Shown here piece after piece: positions 34,904 through 47,186 of a stretch of 64,000 nt of DNA; the stretch's first letter is position 1; the number at the start of each line of letters is the position of its first letter. Both the position numbers and the translations under genes were made by a program. The notes beneath the pieces were generated by a model. That model made no database searches, was not told the origin of the DNA, and saw only the letters and a list, made by a program, of their open reading frames with translations. The DNA is taken from assembly GCF_000004195.4 (NCBI RefSeq), contig NC_030683.2, forward strand, positions 69,969,764 through 70,033,763. The letters run 5' to 3'. This DNA comes from Xenopus tropicalis (lineage: Eukaryota > Chordata > Amphibia > Anura > Pipidae).

Positions 34904-35935
34904 AATCATGTTGCCTTAAAATCTGGTCATTGTTCTCATCTAAACAATAGCAGAAAACTTAGGGACCCAGTATGTAGTCAAAGGGGTGAGGATCATAGAC
35001 TTGCTTGGTAAGTACCTCATTAATCTGGTTACTTCTATTCCTTGCCCTATAAGGCCAAAATTCTAACTTCTTGTTTAAAATGTATTCTGTTTATGAGAAG
35101 ATTGCAGTTGGTAATATTACAGGTACAATTTTCAACATCTCTTTGCTGGGGGTGGAATGTTAGGAGAAAAGTACTGCAATTCTGATTAATAAGTAAGGTT
35201 TGGTGGTACCCATGAATAATCACAACTGAAAACTTTGCCTACCCTGTCTCAAGTCAAATATCATCTGTCCTGACACCCAAGCCCAACTATATTCAGATAC
35301 CCTGGAAGTATTTTATCTAAACCACAATGAAAACCTAGGTAACATCAAAGTCTGGGAATCAACTTATGTTACCACTATGTAGAAAATGTAATTATTTTAA
35401 ATGTAATTATTTTGCAAATGAAAAAACCTTAATTAACTGGTTATAATATGTGAGAGTATCACACATATATTTATTACCAATTTCTATTATTGTATCCAGT
35501 TTCAGGTTATCGCTAAAAGTGCAACTTGAGCAAGTTTACATTGCTGAGCTCCACTGTGAACTCACTCCTAATATCTATGGAAAATCAATTAGGCATGCAA
35601 GATATTGTGAATTAAATGAACAACTAAAATAAAACACTAAAAAGTATACAAAAATATAGTATGCAATGATCTGAAATTGTTCTCACCCCTAATCATCCAA
35701 ACTGGAAAATTGGGCTTAATGATGACCCATTTCAACGCATATATTTATTACTACCCTGCCACGAAAATACTTTTATAGGAAATTACAGAAGCAAGGTATT
35801 TGCTGGAAAGTTGAGCTTAATGATGATCCATTTTAATGCATATATTTGATTATCTCCGATTTTGTAATCTCGTGACATGTGCGACTTGGGGCCATTTTGT
35901 GTCATTGAGCCTGCAGTCACACTGAGAGTAGCATC
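34904..35935. other. No gene seen
   Basis: AT-rich and unassigned. The last 60 bp, GC-richer, would be 5' leader of the ORF at 35936. Confidence 0.4.
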
Positions 35936-36946
35936 ATGCCTGGGGTTTCTGATCTGCTACCAGGGGAGAGGCGCTATATTATCAGCTTTTTCCTGCGTTC
36001 AGGATATGATGACCCGTCGCTGGGGCCCTTAGGGGTCCACGAGAGGAAGAGAGACATCCTGCGCGACCTCCAAGCCGGGTTGCGCGGGGGCTTTGGAATT
36101 GATGTGGACCTCCGCCTGCTCCAGCGCATATGGTCTGACCTGAAGCGCAGGAATTCAGATCTGATTGCTGAAATTGAGGAAGGTAATTATTTTACTTTAT
36201 TATGATTTTACAGTATACGTTCAGTAAAAGATTTAGCAAGTAATTTGAACTAAAAGTACAAATGTAAGAAATGTCAGGGATGACGAAAGTAACATAGTAA
36301 CATAGTAAGTTGGGTTGAAAAAAGACATACGTCCATCACGTTCAACCATAATGCTAGTGAGGAACTGAAACGTTGGTCACAATAAACCTCTGAATATTAT
36401 TTCACATCTTCATGACTCCTTGTGAAAATCCTGTGTGTGCCGTCACCCCATGCCTGTCTAGATTTTGTTTTGCCACAGGCACCCAGGTATTATTGTTCCT
36501 TATGATGTGCAGCTTCCCAGCACTTCTTATTGTATATATATATATATATATATATACACATCTATTTTCAAATACATATGCATAAATGAGTTTAAAGCAG
36601 GGGGGAAGCAGCAGGTAGCGGCCCATAGTGTGAGTCATTTGGGGAAGGGCCACGAATGTTTTAGGGGGCCCTGGCTAACAATGTCTGTGTGTCCTTTGTA
36701 TTGATGTGAGGGTTCACAGGGGGAGGGGCCAGTGGGGGCGTGGGAGGAGGGGGGCCCAAAAAATGTTGTTGTGAGGGGCCCTGTTATTTATAATGGTGTA
36801 TGAATGTATATATATATGTATAATATATTACACAAAATAACATCTTGCAATACTATCTCACAGAACTTCAGCTGGCGCCTCCTCCCCAGGCACAACCCCA
36901 GGCAAACCAGGCTCCTGTGGCCCCTGAGGCCCACCAGGCTCATTAA
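35936..36946 (+). CDS. Possible two-exon Myb/SANT-like protein, 109 aa
   Basis: Exon 1 (35936-36182) starts with ATG with A at -3 and is GC-rich against AT-rich flanks. Position 36183 opens a donor, GAAG|GTAATT. At 36864 an acceptor, CTATCTCACAG|AACTT, restores the frame: the split codon G|AA gives Glu, and 26 more residues follow to TAA at 36944-36946. Coding would be join(35936..36182,36864..36946). Residues 1-82 are charged and helical. The segment KRDILRDLQAGL and RIWSDLKRRNSDLIAEIEE (about 65-83) resembles the last helix of Myb/SANT-like or zeste-type DNA-binding domains (W-x-D/N-L-K-R-R), common in Harbinger-derived and NAIF1-like proteins. The tail (ELQLAPPPQAQPQ...) is Pro/Gln/Ala-rich. 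AATAAA occurs at 37089. The 681 bp intron holds a CR1 tail and a TA repeat. It could be a domesticated or still mobile transposon gene; expression is unproven. Confidence 0.5.
36289..36350 (-). repeat. CR1 3'-end fragment
   Basis: 'aacatagtaagttgggttgaaaaaagac' and 'gtccatcacgttcaacc' are the inverse of the CR1 tail at 24250-24303. It lies in the putative intron. Confidence 0.7.
36532..36556. repeat. TA microsatellite
   Basis: About 12 TA units. Confidence 0.9.
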
Positions 36947-37139
36947 TTTAAGCCACTTTAGCAAACGGACCCCTAAGTATTTGGCTAAATATTCTTAAAT
37001 GCCCCCCCCCCCCCCATTTTATTATCTCTAGCACTTCTTTTTTTTTCTTACTTATATTTTTATTGTTTTTTTGGGGGGGGGGTTTGCAAATAAACATTTA
37101 TACAGCACCTCTCTAGCACTCTGTGCTCTCCCAGGGCAA

Positions 37140-37380
37140 AATGTCGCCAGTTTTATGCTGCAGATTGTCGCGTGCGTAATGTCGCGACAATTAGCGCTTG
37201 CGATAAATAGTGTGCATGTGAAAAATACCGCGCACATTATTTATCGCGACAAAAATATCGCATGAAATACCGTGCGTAAAATAGCGCAATATGCTTATAG
37301 TGAATCGTGTGAAAAGATAAAATTTTTACCGCACACTATAAATAGCGCACGTTTTATCGCACTTTAGTGAATCGGCCCCA
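37140..37380. repeat. Dispersed repeat ending 'CGCACTTTAGTGAATC'
   Basis: CG-rich words with inverted pairs ('taccgcgcacattatttatcgcgac', 'taccgcacactataaatagcgc') ending 'tatcgcactttagtgaatcggcccc'. Same family as 15890-16125. Confidence 0.55.
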
Positions 37381-39711
37381 CTAAGTCTTATCCATTGTGT
37401 TCAAATTAGCCATGATTGCCCTTATATACAGTGATTAAGGACGTTTGGGGCATTCTTGAAACTCTACACAAAAATTATTTTTAGAATTTCAGAACCAGAA
37501 AGAATCATGATGAAGTTTCTATTTAAAGAGATAGATATGATTGTTTTATTTATGTCTGCAAGTCATAGGATATAAATATACTGGGCTGACTTATATCTGG
37601 TAAACATAAATCAGTCAAACTGAGACAGGTGAACAGGAGTTTCAGTCATAATAGTTTGTTATGAAATACTGAAGATTCTGTAGGAAATAGCTTGGCTGTG
37701 GGAGCAATAATCTGATAAATTAAGGTAATTCCACTCAATGGAAAATCAGGAACTTGCTTAAAAATCTAAAACTATGCACTGAATTTCTTTTTTTTCACAG
37801 TTTAATGTTTAATCGCCCTCTGCATCAGCTGCTGCAGGAATACCACCACTGTCTCACAGTTGACTCAATGCATTAGCCGCCTATTAGCAGTGTTACCCAC
37901 CCAGGTTCCCAGCCCACCAGCACCAAGCAGAATTAACTGATTCAGAACAGCAGCTCTCCATTGCTGTTAACGTCTTAATAGCATTATTAACCACTATAGT
38001 GACACAACTATCTGGCTACTTTCTTCATCCCTTGTAAAAAGAAAAGAGACAAGGGGTTAAAATAGGCAATAGGAGGGCACTAAGAACAGCAAGTTCTGCT
38101 CACCATAGGCAACTTACTTTGACACCAGTGAGCCAGCAGCATGCCTCATATGTTGTGCACCCACCCAGTTATTAAGGGGCATCTTTGCTTGACAAAGAGA
38201 TGTGCCAGAAAGGAAATGGGCATGAGCTGAAAAAAGTGCAGGCAGGACCAGGACAACCTACATGCTGTAACACATCAGAATACATTTGAGGTATTAATCT
38301 CATTCTATTCAAAGCATACAGACTTCATCTTGTCATGAATTGCTGCAGATCTCTAAGCTCTGTCTCAGAATACAGAGACCTGCCACTGCCCCATGAATAC
38401 AGTGCTACATGCCCTGGGCAGTGCTGTATTCATGGGTAGGTGGGGTGATGCACATATTTATTTTTTATGGAGTTCATACTGCATCCAGACTGATAGTTCT
38501 GCCTGAATGAGTACTAAAGAGTATGCTCTTGTAACCCTTTCTTTTTTCTTAATAAATGCTTTCTTGGTATCTTCCAGTAGAAGTGACTGTATTAAGAGAA
38601 TCGTATGTACTTTTGGCAAGAGTGATCACAATGTCATTTAACAGAAAAGTGGAAAAAACATCTCTCTTTGTAAAATTTGTAAAAGAATAAATACAATATT
38701 GTTGCAGGTATACTCATCTATGGATAAGAGAGCAGTATTGCAGAATATAAAGGGGCAATATACATTATTTTGTCCACTACGAGTTTAATGCATAAAGTTT
38801 GTATTACTTCTGTGTATTGTTTCACTTAAGAAATATCTATTCTTTATTTCTTTTTATTTTGCTAATTTGTATTGTACTTTTAGGTATAAATAGGATGCTG
38901 TTATACTCTACAAACTATGGGGCATGTAAAGAGGAAGTCAAATTAGTTAAGAAGGAAATAAATTAAAATCTTTTCATTTATTTTTACAAAGTAATGGCAA
39001 GAAAATCTTTGCATAATTTTAGCCCATTTGCCTTTGACAGTAAGCTAATGTAGAAAGCTGCATGGAAAGATATGGATGTGGACGAGGACCAGTGGTATTC
39101 CTAGACCGCGCCAGGCTCCCCACAAAATAATATTTGGAGGGGCCTGGCATGTCACATGAGCACTATCCACTCACCCCCTCCTGTTCCCTACACTGCTGCC
39201 TCCCCTGTCCCTCCTCGCCACCTGTTTTTGCTCAGGTAGGAGAGCGGTGGGGAGGGGGGGGTTCAATAACGCTATAGAGGAAACAGACCCCACTCAAATT
39301 CTGACTTCCATGCTATCTAAAAACATTCGGCCTGCAGATGGCTTTATATGCCCAAGAAATCATCAATCTGCAGTATGTGCCACTTACATGCTGGACCTTA
39401 CTTGGGTAGCACGTTGCTTACAATTTGCTGTCAGGCATAATTTTTGTATATGATTCTGGAGGATAAAAGAATTGCATATCACAGGGAAGTGTGCAAATAA
39501 GGTGCATTGTGGACAAATAAACATGGTGTTTACATTTTAATTTGGACAGCCACCTGAAATTGGCCTTGTCAAGATTTTTTATTTTTTCAAACATAAGAAA
39601 ATAAAATTATCTATCGTAATGGGTTTTTGGATATCTGATCCTCCTTTAGGTTGTATAATTATATCATAATATAATTTGCTGTGAAATTAATTTATTGAAT
39701 GTGGATTGATG
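37381..39711. other. No gene; small hairpin
   Basis: 2.3 kb with no coding signal. An imperfect hairpin (CCCATGAATACAGTGCT...CAGTGCTGTATTCATGGG) lies at 38389-38433. The 39080-39260 part looks like dispersed repeat. Confidence 0.4.
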
Positions 39712-39719
39712 CTATATCC

Positions 39720-41279
39720 CAGCGCTGTCCAACTGGCGGCCCGCAAGGCTGTATACTGCGGCCCACAACACTGTGGGTAAATCTGAAATCTAGGCTGTGC
39801 GCACACCTCCCCTAACTAATCCGATTACCTAACAAGCAGCCTGTGCATCTCCACATTGTCCAGTGTCTCCCCGCACTTTCATTAAAGTCTCCCTGCTTTA
39901 TTCAGTCAGTCTCCTACCGGCTGATAGGACGTCCAGATATGCTGTCACAAGCTCCGCCCACTCGCGGCACAAGCTCCGCCCCCACATTCCCTTTGTATTT
40001 GGCAAGGTGCCTTCAGCAGATAGAATGCGGCTGCGCGATCCTCATCTGGTCTTTTGCCACCTGCCATCTGCTGCCTTGGTCCCTAAACTTGCTGCCCATG
40101 CCGGCATCATACTACCAGAGCCTGCCCTAAAAGTGGTGAGCCTAACTGTGGGGATAATGATTTTTAACGCTGTGGGTCACAGTGTCAGTCCCTGCTGGTG
40201 GTTAATATTAGGGGTGTCTGTAGCAATTTATGATGGGGTGAATTTTGGGCTTAATGGGTCACAGTACCAATTTATATTGGGGTATTATTTCAGTGTACCA
40301 GTTGTGATTCCTATCCCATTCAATGCTGGAGGTCAGTGTTCAATTTGATACAGGAAATCAGGGTACCCATTGTTGCTAAGCCTTATTGTACCATTTTATG
40401 TGGGTTTAATGTGCCTTTTAATGAGTGCTGTAAAAGATTTTATTCTGTATAAATGTTGAGGATTATTCTGGCCTATATCAATCTATTGTGGTACTAAACA
40501 AGTGCAAATTTTTTTGTAGTCTTGTATGTATGTATGTATAACTTTATTTAGAAAGTGCTACAAGGGTGCACAGGGCTGTACATTTTTACAACAGAGAAAC
40601 TTACACACAGGGAGGACAAGTATTATAATAAATACAATAAATAAGTGTAAAGACACAGTGCCATGTGGTATAATTTACAGTGGAAGGAGGTCTCTGTCCC
40701 GTAGAGCTTACAATCTAAGTACATGTATAAATATTTTGAGGTCCCACTGATCACTGAATCTCCTGTATTAGAGCACTATGCTAATCTGCACATACTTAAG
40801 GCACATACTGCCAGTGGTACACCTGTTCAGTTTCTGGTCTTTGAGGTTGTAGCAGTGCTGTGCTTGTGTATGTACCAGGCATTCTCTTACTGCTTGTCAG
40901 CATATGTACCTACAGTAGGTACACTGGTGCTGACCTTGTAATATAGGTCCCCAGTTTGTGAATAAATGCTCCCAAAATACATTAATTTAGCTCTATGTGC
41001 CATGTTGACAATTCTTACAATTTATTTATTGATTTTCTATTTTACACTATGAAATGGGGAGCTTGTACACATTCTTACCTGTGGTCTAGCTCCCAGCTCC
41101 CAGTTTCTACAGATGCCAGAATGTGTGTTGTCTAAAAATGGGTGTGGCAAAGGGGTGTGTCTTTATAAGAGGGTGTGGCTTTCACATACATGGGCGTAGT
41201 CAACATTTGACTATCGGCCCTCCACCACGTAGGTCAGAGAAATTCCGGCCCTCGGTACCACAGAAGTTGGACAGCACTG
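39720..41279. mobile_element. hAT non-autonomous element, 1560 bp, perfect TSD
   Basis: Ends CAGCGCTGTCCAACTGGCGG and the inverse-type AGAAGTTGGACAGCACTG. The exact duplication CTATATCC lies at 39712-39719 and 41280-41287. 'gcggcccgcaagg' near the left and 'ccggccctcgg' near the right are typical subterminal words. A reversed L2-like tail (40522-40717) is nested inside. No transposase frame is seen; the 161-codon frame at 39863-40348 has no recognisable domain. Confidence 0.9.
40522..40717 (-). repeat. L2-like LINE tail nested in hAT
   Basis: TGTA repeats followed by 'taactttatttagaaagtgctacaagggtgcacagggctgta' and closing 'cccgtagagcttacaatctaag'. This is the reverse of the tail at 25398-25576. 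Confidence 0.7.
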
Positions 41280-41287
41280 CTATATCC

Positions 41288-42231
41288 TATTTGAGCATCT
41301 TGGGCACCTAGTGATGCAATCCTGGAACTGGCAGTCTTTTTCCTCAAATGAATAGCCAGGAGGGCATCTGATTGCTTGCCTTTAGAATCCAGCATATAAA
41401 GCTTAAATGCTTGTAAAACGTTTGTCAATTATTATGTATAGTTTCAATTTTAATCACTAGAGGGCAGTGTGGTAGAGGGAAAACCCATAGTAGCAATAGT
41501 TTCAACAATATAAGGTCCCCTAGTGTCACTTAGAGGGAGGAGTTTGCCCATAGCATTTTAGAAATAAGGAGCTAAGCTTAAAGGAGAATAACACAAAGTG
41601 TCTTATGAGGCAACAAAAACAACAAAAATGCATACTGTAGTATGTGTTAAAAACTGGAGCACTGCCCATATAACAGTAAGGTTTTTAAAGAAAAAAGGGA
41701 CACATTCAAATCAATAAGAAAATGTTATTTTATCACATGATGGACGAGATTCAATTTAAGGAGAAAAAAGCCTTACTACTAATTCACTTTCATTTAGTCC
41801 TTATAGAATTAAATAGAGTTTAGATAAACAGTGAGATATGCTTTTCTCATTGAATTGCATCTGGCTCTATGGGGAAATCTAGAATTGAATTAGGAGATAA
41901 GCTTTTCTCATCACATTGAATCTGGTCCAAAGTCTTTATAATCTTGATTATTTGAGTGCAAGTGCAGGTGGTAAAGCTGTAGTATCACTATTTTATACAT
42001 TTGCTTTCACATCTGGTTCTATAGGTGATGACAGCAGGGGCGTTTTTTGCCCTTTGGCGGCTCCTGCAAGGCCGTTTCTCCCTTGCCCTCCAGCGCTTAC
42101 CTTTTCTAGCACTGGAGGGGGTCATGGGGGCCACATTGCTAGTGGAGAGAGTGCAACTGTGTTTGTTTTGTGCCACACTTGACATGTTTTTGTGACCTTC
42201 ACAGCTGCTTCAGTGATGGCATTTCAGGGAG
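41288..42231. other. No gene seen
   Basis: Unassigned. 'cttaaaggagaataacac' at 41578 resembles a T2 left end without a partner. Confidence 0.4.
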
Positions 42232-42295
42232 CTTAGTTGCCCGCGACAAGGGAGATTTGTAATACGGCGACTAATCTCCCCGTCTGTCACAGCCC
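42232..42295. mobile_element. Harbinger-like hairpin MITE, degraded
   Basis: 'gcgactaatctccccgtctgtcacagccctaa' matches the right half of 21993-22075. The left half is rearranged. Confidence 0.6.
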
Positions 42296-42450
42296 TAATA
42301 GGGATGACGGTTTAACATTTTGAGTGTTAAGCTGGCCATACATCCATACAAATCCGCTAAGTTACTATATATATATATATATCTAAATAAAACAAAAGGA
42401 GCACTCCCTACAAACAATCAACTGCCCCAGGTGCTGGCCAGAAGTTTATG

Positions 42451-42577
42451 TAAATGAAGAACAGAGTGCCGCACACACAGGGACTTTAAAAAAAGAACAA
42501 AAAATCTTATCCATTAATTGATTTTTTGTTCTTTTTTAAAGTCCCTGTGTGTGCGTCACTCTGTTCTCCATTTATAT
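42451..42577. repeat. Long hairpin, ~57 bp arms
   Basis: The left arm 'gaagaacagagtgccgcacac' through 'agggactttaaaaaaagaac' to 'aaaaaatc' is inverse to the right arm 'gattttttgttcttttttaa' through 'agtccctgtgtgtgcgtcac' to 'tctgttctcc', with a loop of about 13 bp. Probably a MITE of unknown family. Confidence 0.75.
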
Positions 42578-42824
42578 ATAAATATAAAATATTCCTTGTA
42601 AATGTGCCCTGTTGAGTATCCAGTTAGTATGCTGATAGCACCTATCAGTACAGGGGCCACAGGGACAGTCCATATAAACCTAATCTGGTGGGGACCCCAT
42701 AATATGAGGCCCTGAGGAAGTGCACTGCAACTTATTCAATCATATTTGGATTATCTGTGCTGCTCTTTGTTTCCTTTGGATAGCTATCATCTTTATAAGG
42801 CTACCTCTTACAAATGGTCTATAG

Positions 42825-43774
42825 CAGGGGTGGGCAAACTACGGCCCGCGGGCCACATCCGGCCCGTTCGCGATTTCAATCCGGCCCGCCAAAGCCGCCA
42901 AAGTTGCTAGTTAAAAACATACCGCCAGTGTCAAAAATGACAGCTGGGCTGCTTCCTCCCATCACATGGACGCCGGCGGCGTCTCTGATTGGTGGGCCCT
43001 GGTGTTTGTCAGAGCGCGGCGCCAGGGCCGGAACTCCTCCCTCCCCAACCCTCTCTGGCATGTGTGTTGCTCATCCAGGAGCGCACCCCTGCCCCTCTCT
43101 TTACCGGCACGTACCTTAGTAAAATGACAGCGTCATTCAAACAGAGAGCTGGCGCGTTGCAAAGCCTGGAAAGTTCTGAAGCTTGTTGCTGGCTGCTGCA
43201 CAGGTACAGATTGTGGGCTTGGGTTGGGGGCAATATGATTGCTGGCACAGGTACAGATTGTGGGCTTGGGTTGGGGGCAATATGATAGCTGCTGGCACAG
43301 GTACAGATTGGGGCTTGGGGGCAATATGATTGCTGCTGGCACAGGTACAGACTGTGGGCCTGGGGGCAATATGATGGCTGCTGGCACAGGTACAGATTTG
43401 GGGCTTGGGGCAATATGATGGGTGCTGGCACAGGTACAGATTGGGTGCAATATGATGGCTGCTGGCACAGGTACAGATTGGGGGCAATATGATGGCTGCT
43501 GGCACAGGTACAGATTGGGGGCTTGGGGCAATATGATGGCTGCTGGCACAGGTACAGATTGGGGGCAATATGATGGCTTCTGGCACATGTACAGCTTGGG
43601 GGCAATATGATGGCTTCTGGCACAGGTACAGCTTGGGGGCAATATGAGGGATTGGCTGCTGCTGGCACAAGTACAGATGGGGGTGCAATATGTATGCATC
43701 TGGTGCTGGCCCGGCCCCCCGTCAAATTTTAAAAGTCAATGTGGCCCCCGAGCCAAAAAGTTTGCCCACCCCTG
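42825..43774. mobile_element. hAT non-autonomous element with perfect TSD and minisatellite
   Basis: 950 bp. Ends CAGGGGTGGGCAAACTACGG and AAAAAGTTTGCCCACCCCTG, with exact GTCTATAG at 42817-42824 and 43775-43782. Subterminal 'cccgcgggccacatccggcccg' and 'caatgtggcccccgagcc' are typical of this hAT group. Half of the interior is a minisatellite. The long minus-strand frames are repeat translations. Confidence 0.9.
43198..43690. repeat. ~37-50 bp minisatellite, ~12 units
   Basis: Repeats of 'ctggcacaggtacagattgg' plus 'gggcaatatgatggctg'. Some units carry an extra 'gcttgg' insert. It lies inside the hAT element. Confidence 0.9.
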
Positions 43775-43782
43775 GTCTATAG

Positions 43783-45510
43783 TATACCGTAAGTATACTA
43801 TATTCCTGGGTGACTGTTTTCTAGTTTCATTTTCTAGGTTGATATTGTGTAACCTGTGTCTCAACCTGTCCCACTGTCTCTGAGTTGTTAAGCAGTGAGT
43901 CATTTAGATGCCAAACACCTATACACCTATATTTGGCATATTTTAAGCGTCTGATATAGACATCAAGACCAGTGCCTTCAGGACACCACCCTGGACTTAA
44001 AACCCAAAGTGTAAACATTTGTGTGTGTGTTCTGTGCCTTGAACTGAATGGTATTCAAGCTTATGGCTTTTGGGCATGTAAATAAGCTAATTTTGCAAGT
44101 TTTGTACTCCTGAAATCGGTTTGGCAATTAGGCTGTATTCTATTGATCCTCCGGGCATCCACTAACTCACACAGTGCACACCCAGTACATAGGAACCCCA
44201 GCACTCATAACATCATCACTTCTCCCTGACTCATGTAGTAAAGGAAAAAGCTAATTTGCCATAGTTAGTATATGAGCCAAAGAATGATTGTGTGGAACAG
44301 CAGTACCAGGGGAATAAATGCAGCATGCTTATTGCTAAAGGGAATCCTAAAATAGTACATATCAGGATGCTCCTTCTCCTTATGGGGCTTCCATAGTTAC
44401 AGGAAATCCACTGTACAAAAATAAAAAATGATTGGTGAACTTTGTATAAAATACTTGCGAAAAAAAGCTTTAGCTCCTAGTTGTTGCTCTGTGCTGCAAC
44501 CAAATACAATTGTAGAAATCCAAAAAATAGGAAAAAAGCTTCAGCAGGTTTACTGCAAAACATTTATTAAGTACACTTGATAAAGGGTATTGACCCGAAA
44601 CATGTCATGTTACCACTACCCACAATAAATGTTTTGCAGAAAATCCACTGTCTTTCATAGAGATGACTATCACTGCTAAGAGGTACATAGTGCATTCTGT
44701 ATGGTTCAGCAACACCTTTATGATGTCTTCAATACTCAGAAAGAGCAGTAGAAGTTTGCTCTGCATTCTTTACAATTATCAGAAAGACCACAAGAAACCT
44801 CAAAAAGAGCAGGGTTACCCTACCTATAGGGTTGCCTCTTTTGTCCTTTTTTTAGACAAAATACCAGCCTTCCTATATTTTTTCCCATTGCTAGTAGGTT
44901 CCCATCACAGGAAAGAGGAATGGGTATGCCTTTGCTGTAAGAATTAGGCATATCACAAGGTAATGCATTGAATTATTTATTGGACAGCTTCTTACAGGTG
45001 TAGCAGGTGACAGACTGGAGCATTGACTGCCAACTTAGAGTATATCAGTAAAACAAAATAAACAGTACCGATATGATTCTCTCACATCCTCACACAAACA
45101 GTGTTCTTTCTCCAGAACCCTCCAGTGCCACTGTCATGTGGCCAGAGTGCCTTTAACCATTGAGAGGGTCTCCTCTCCCAATAAAGCAGCATATAGTGCT
45201 TGAGCTTATCCTGAGCTATCTCACTACAGCTCCCTTAGGTTACACTTACTAACCTATTATTGAACGCTCCAATCCCTAACTGGCACACAATCACCCGTTC
45301 TACCCCAAACACTCACTCCTTGTCAGAACAACAGACTGCCCTTGCTGGCTACCCTCATGTCTACCAGTGAAATATATTTCACCTCCTTACAGGCATCAAG
45401 GATGATTGTTAATGGCCAGGTCAGTAAAATCCCAGCAGGGTGGCAACCTTTTACAAAAGTATGGCAGGGTAAGGGATTCAGCACACTTATGTAATGACTG
45501 CTTATTATAC
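43783..45510. other. Unassigned; diverged copy of the 45.5 kb repeat and LTR-like scrap
   Basis: 44636-44700 ('ccactgtctttcatagagatgac', 'tatcactgctaagaggtac') resembles the repeat unit at 45511. 44960-45440 shares phrases with 54390-54740 ('cactcactcctt', 'agactgccct', 'tatatttcacctccttaca') and looks like an old retroelement piece. No gene. Confidence 0.4.
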
Positions 45511-46420
45511 GATACTATAAGGTGCAGCCCCCAATCTCCTTATGGACAGACAAGTGCACATTCCTAGTTAGAGGAGAAGACCCACTGTCTGTCATAGTGA
45601 AGACAATCACTGCTAAAAGGGGCTCAGTGCATCGCTTATATGCAGTCAGGTCTGTTTCTTTACCAATATTTTATCTAATCATTCATCACAAAGGGGGCAA
45701 ATGCAAAAGACAGGTACCCACCCTTTGCAGCCTGTAAGTAATCTAAGGGTATTCTTTTGCAGTACCACTTTTCTAAGTTTGGATAACTCTTCATTTATTT
45801 CTGTAAAGATACTATAAGGTGCAGCCCCCAATCTCCTTATGGACAGACAAGTGCACATTCCTAGTTAGAGACTTTCCACAGTTAGAGGAGCAGACCCGCT
45901 GCCTGTCATAGTGAAGACAATCACTGCTAAAAGGGGCTCAGTGCATCGCTTATATGCAGTCAGGTCTGTTTCTTTACCAATATTTTATCTAATCATTCAT
46001 CACAAAGGGGGCAAATGCAAAAGACAGGTACCCACCCTTTGCAGCCTGTAAGTAATCTAAGGGTATTCTTTTGCAGTACCACTTTTCTAAGTTTGGATAA
46101 CTCTTCATTTATTTCTGTAAAGATACTATAAGGTGCAGCCCCCAATCTCCTTATGGACAGACAAGTGCACATTCCTAGTTAGAGACATTCCACAGTTAGA
46201 GGAGCAGACCTGCTGCCTGTCATAGTGAAGACAATCACTGCTAAAAGGGGCTCAGTGCATCGCTTATATGCAGTCTCTTTTTTTTAATATTTTATCTAAT
46301 CATTTATCACACAGGGGGCAAATGCAAAACAGGTACCCAACCTTTGCAGCCTGTAAGTAATCTAAGGGTATTCTTTTGCAGAACCACTTTTCTAAGTTTG
46401 GATAACTCATTTATTATGTG
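45511..46420. repeat. Tandem triplication, ~297-314 bp unit
   Basis: Units begin GATACTATAAGGTGCAGCCC at 45511, 45808 and 46122. The second and third contain a 17 bp insert ('actttccacagttagag' / 'acattccacagttagag') absent from the first. The third is shortened near 46275. The high similarity suggests recent tandem duplication. Confidence 0.9.
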
Positions 46421-46784
46421 GATAGAACTAGTGGTGTCATTAATAATCACATCCAAAATGTTGGCATACTCATTTAATTTTTTGCTAAACAAATTCCTTT
46501 CCCTGTCCATGCTTGGAACCATCTACTAGCCTTGCTATGTTCAGGCATGGATGACATATATGCATGTGGTCTGAGGATTGGTGCAATACGCTCTATGGTA
46601 CAATTTCCACAAGCCCCCATTGGGAGACATATGTAAGCCCTATTCCCACAAATGTAATATAACCCCTATAGTAGAAACTTAAGAATGGCTATATAATGAT
46701 ATCCCAACAAAGAGGTAAACTACTGTATGTTATCCTCAATCTTAGATCCACAGCTGCTGTCCTTTTTTTCATCTATATCAGGAC

Positions 46785-46915
46785 AGGAACATGTAGGTTC
46801 TCGCATTCAAGACTTTGCAAGGGCTGCCCCCCCCCCCCTTCTCTGTAATTCACTCCCACAATCAGAATTTCTCCCAATCTTTTTGCCTTCAAAAGATCTC
46901 TAAAAACACATTTAG
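46785..46915 (+). pseudogene. LINE C-terminal fragment
   Basis: Broken frame reading like RIQDFARAAP..., NSLPQSEF and LPSKDL-KHI, the 'LWNSLP...FKRSLKTHLF' end of L2/CR1-type reverse transcriptases. A C-run (46829-46839) shifts the frame. A Harbinger-type half-MITE begins directly after it. Confidence 0.5.
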
Positions 46916-46981
46916 GGCTCTGGCACACGGGGAGATTAGTCGCCCGTTTACATTCAATATTCAAAAATATTGAATGTAAAC
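46916..46981. mobile_element. Half Harbinger-like MITE joined to palindrome
   Basis: GGGCTCTGGCACACGGGGAG and 'attagtcgcccg' are the left half of the 21993 family. Instead of the right half there is a perfect palindrome, GTTTACATTCAATATT (46948-46963) with its inverse ending 46981. Confidence 0.7.
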
Positions 46982-47186
46982 CTAAACTTAAACTTATCCT
47001 CACAATAATTGCTTATCACATAGGGGCAAATGGAAAAAGCAGGTACAAGCCACTATATTGTGCTCCAAGACGTGCATACTGCATGCATTTAACAGTGCTG
47101 TAAACAAGGCCAGGATGTGAGAGGCATAAAGGATTCTCCCAGCCTGGCCACCATTAATGTTCTTTTAGTATGCAGGTGTGCCTTGT

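Noticed and set aside
43009..43725. Minus-strand frames up to 238 codons rich in YCPQ and PVPA
   Set aside because: Translation of the minisatellite inside the hAT element.
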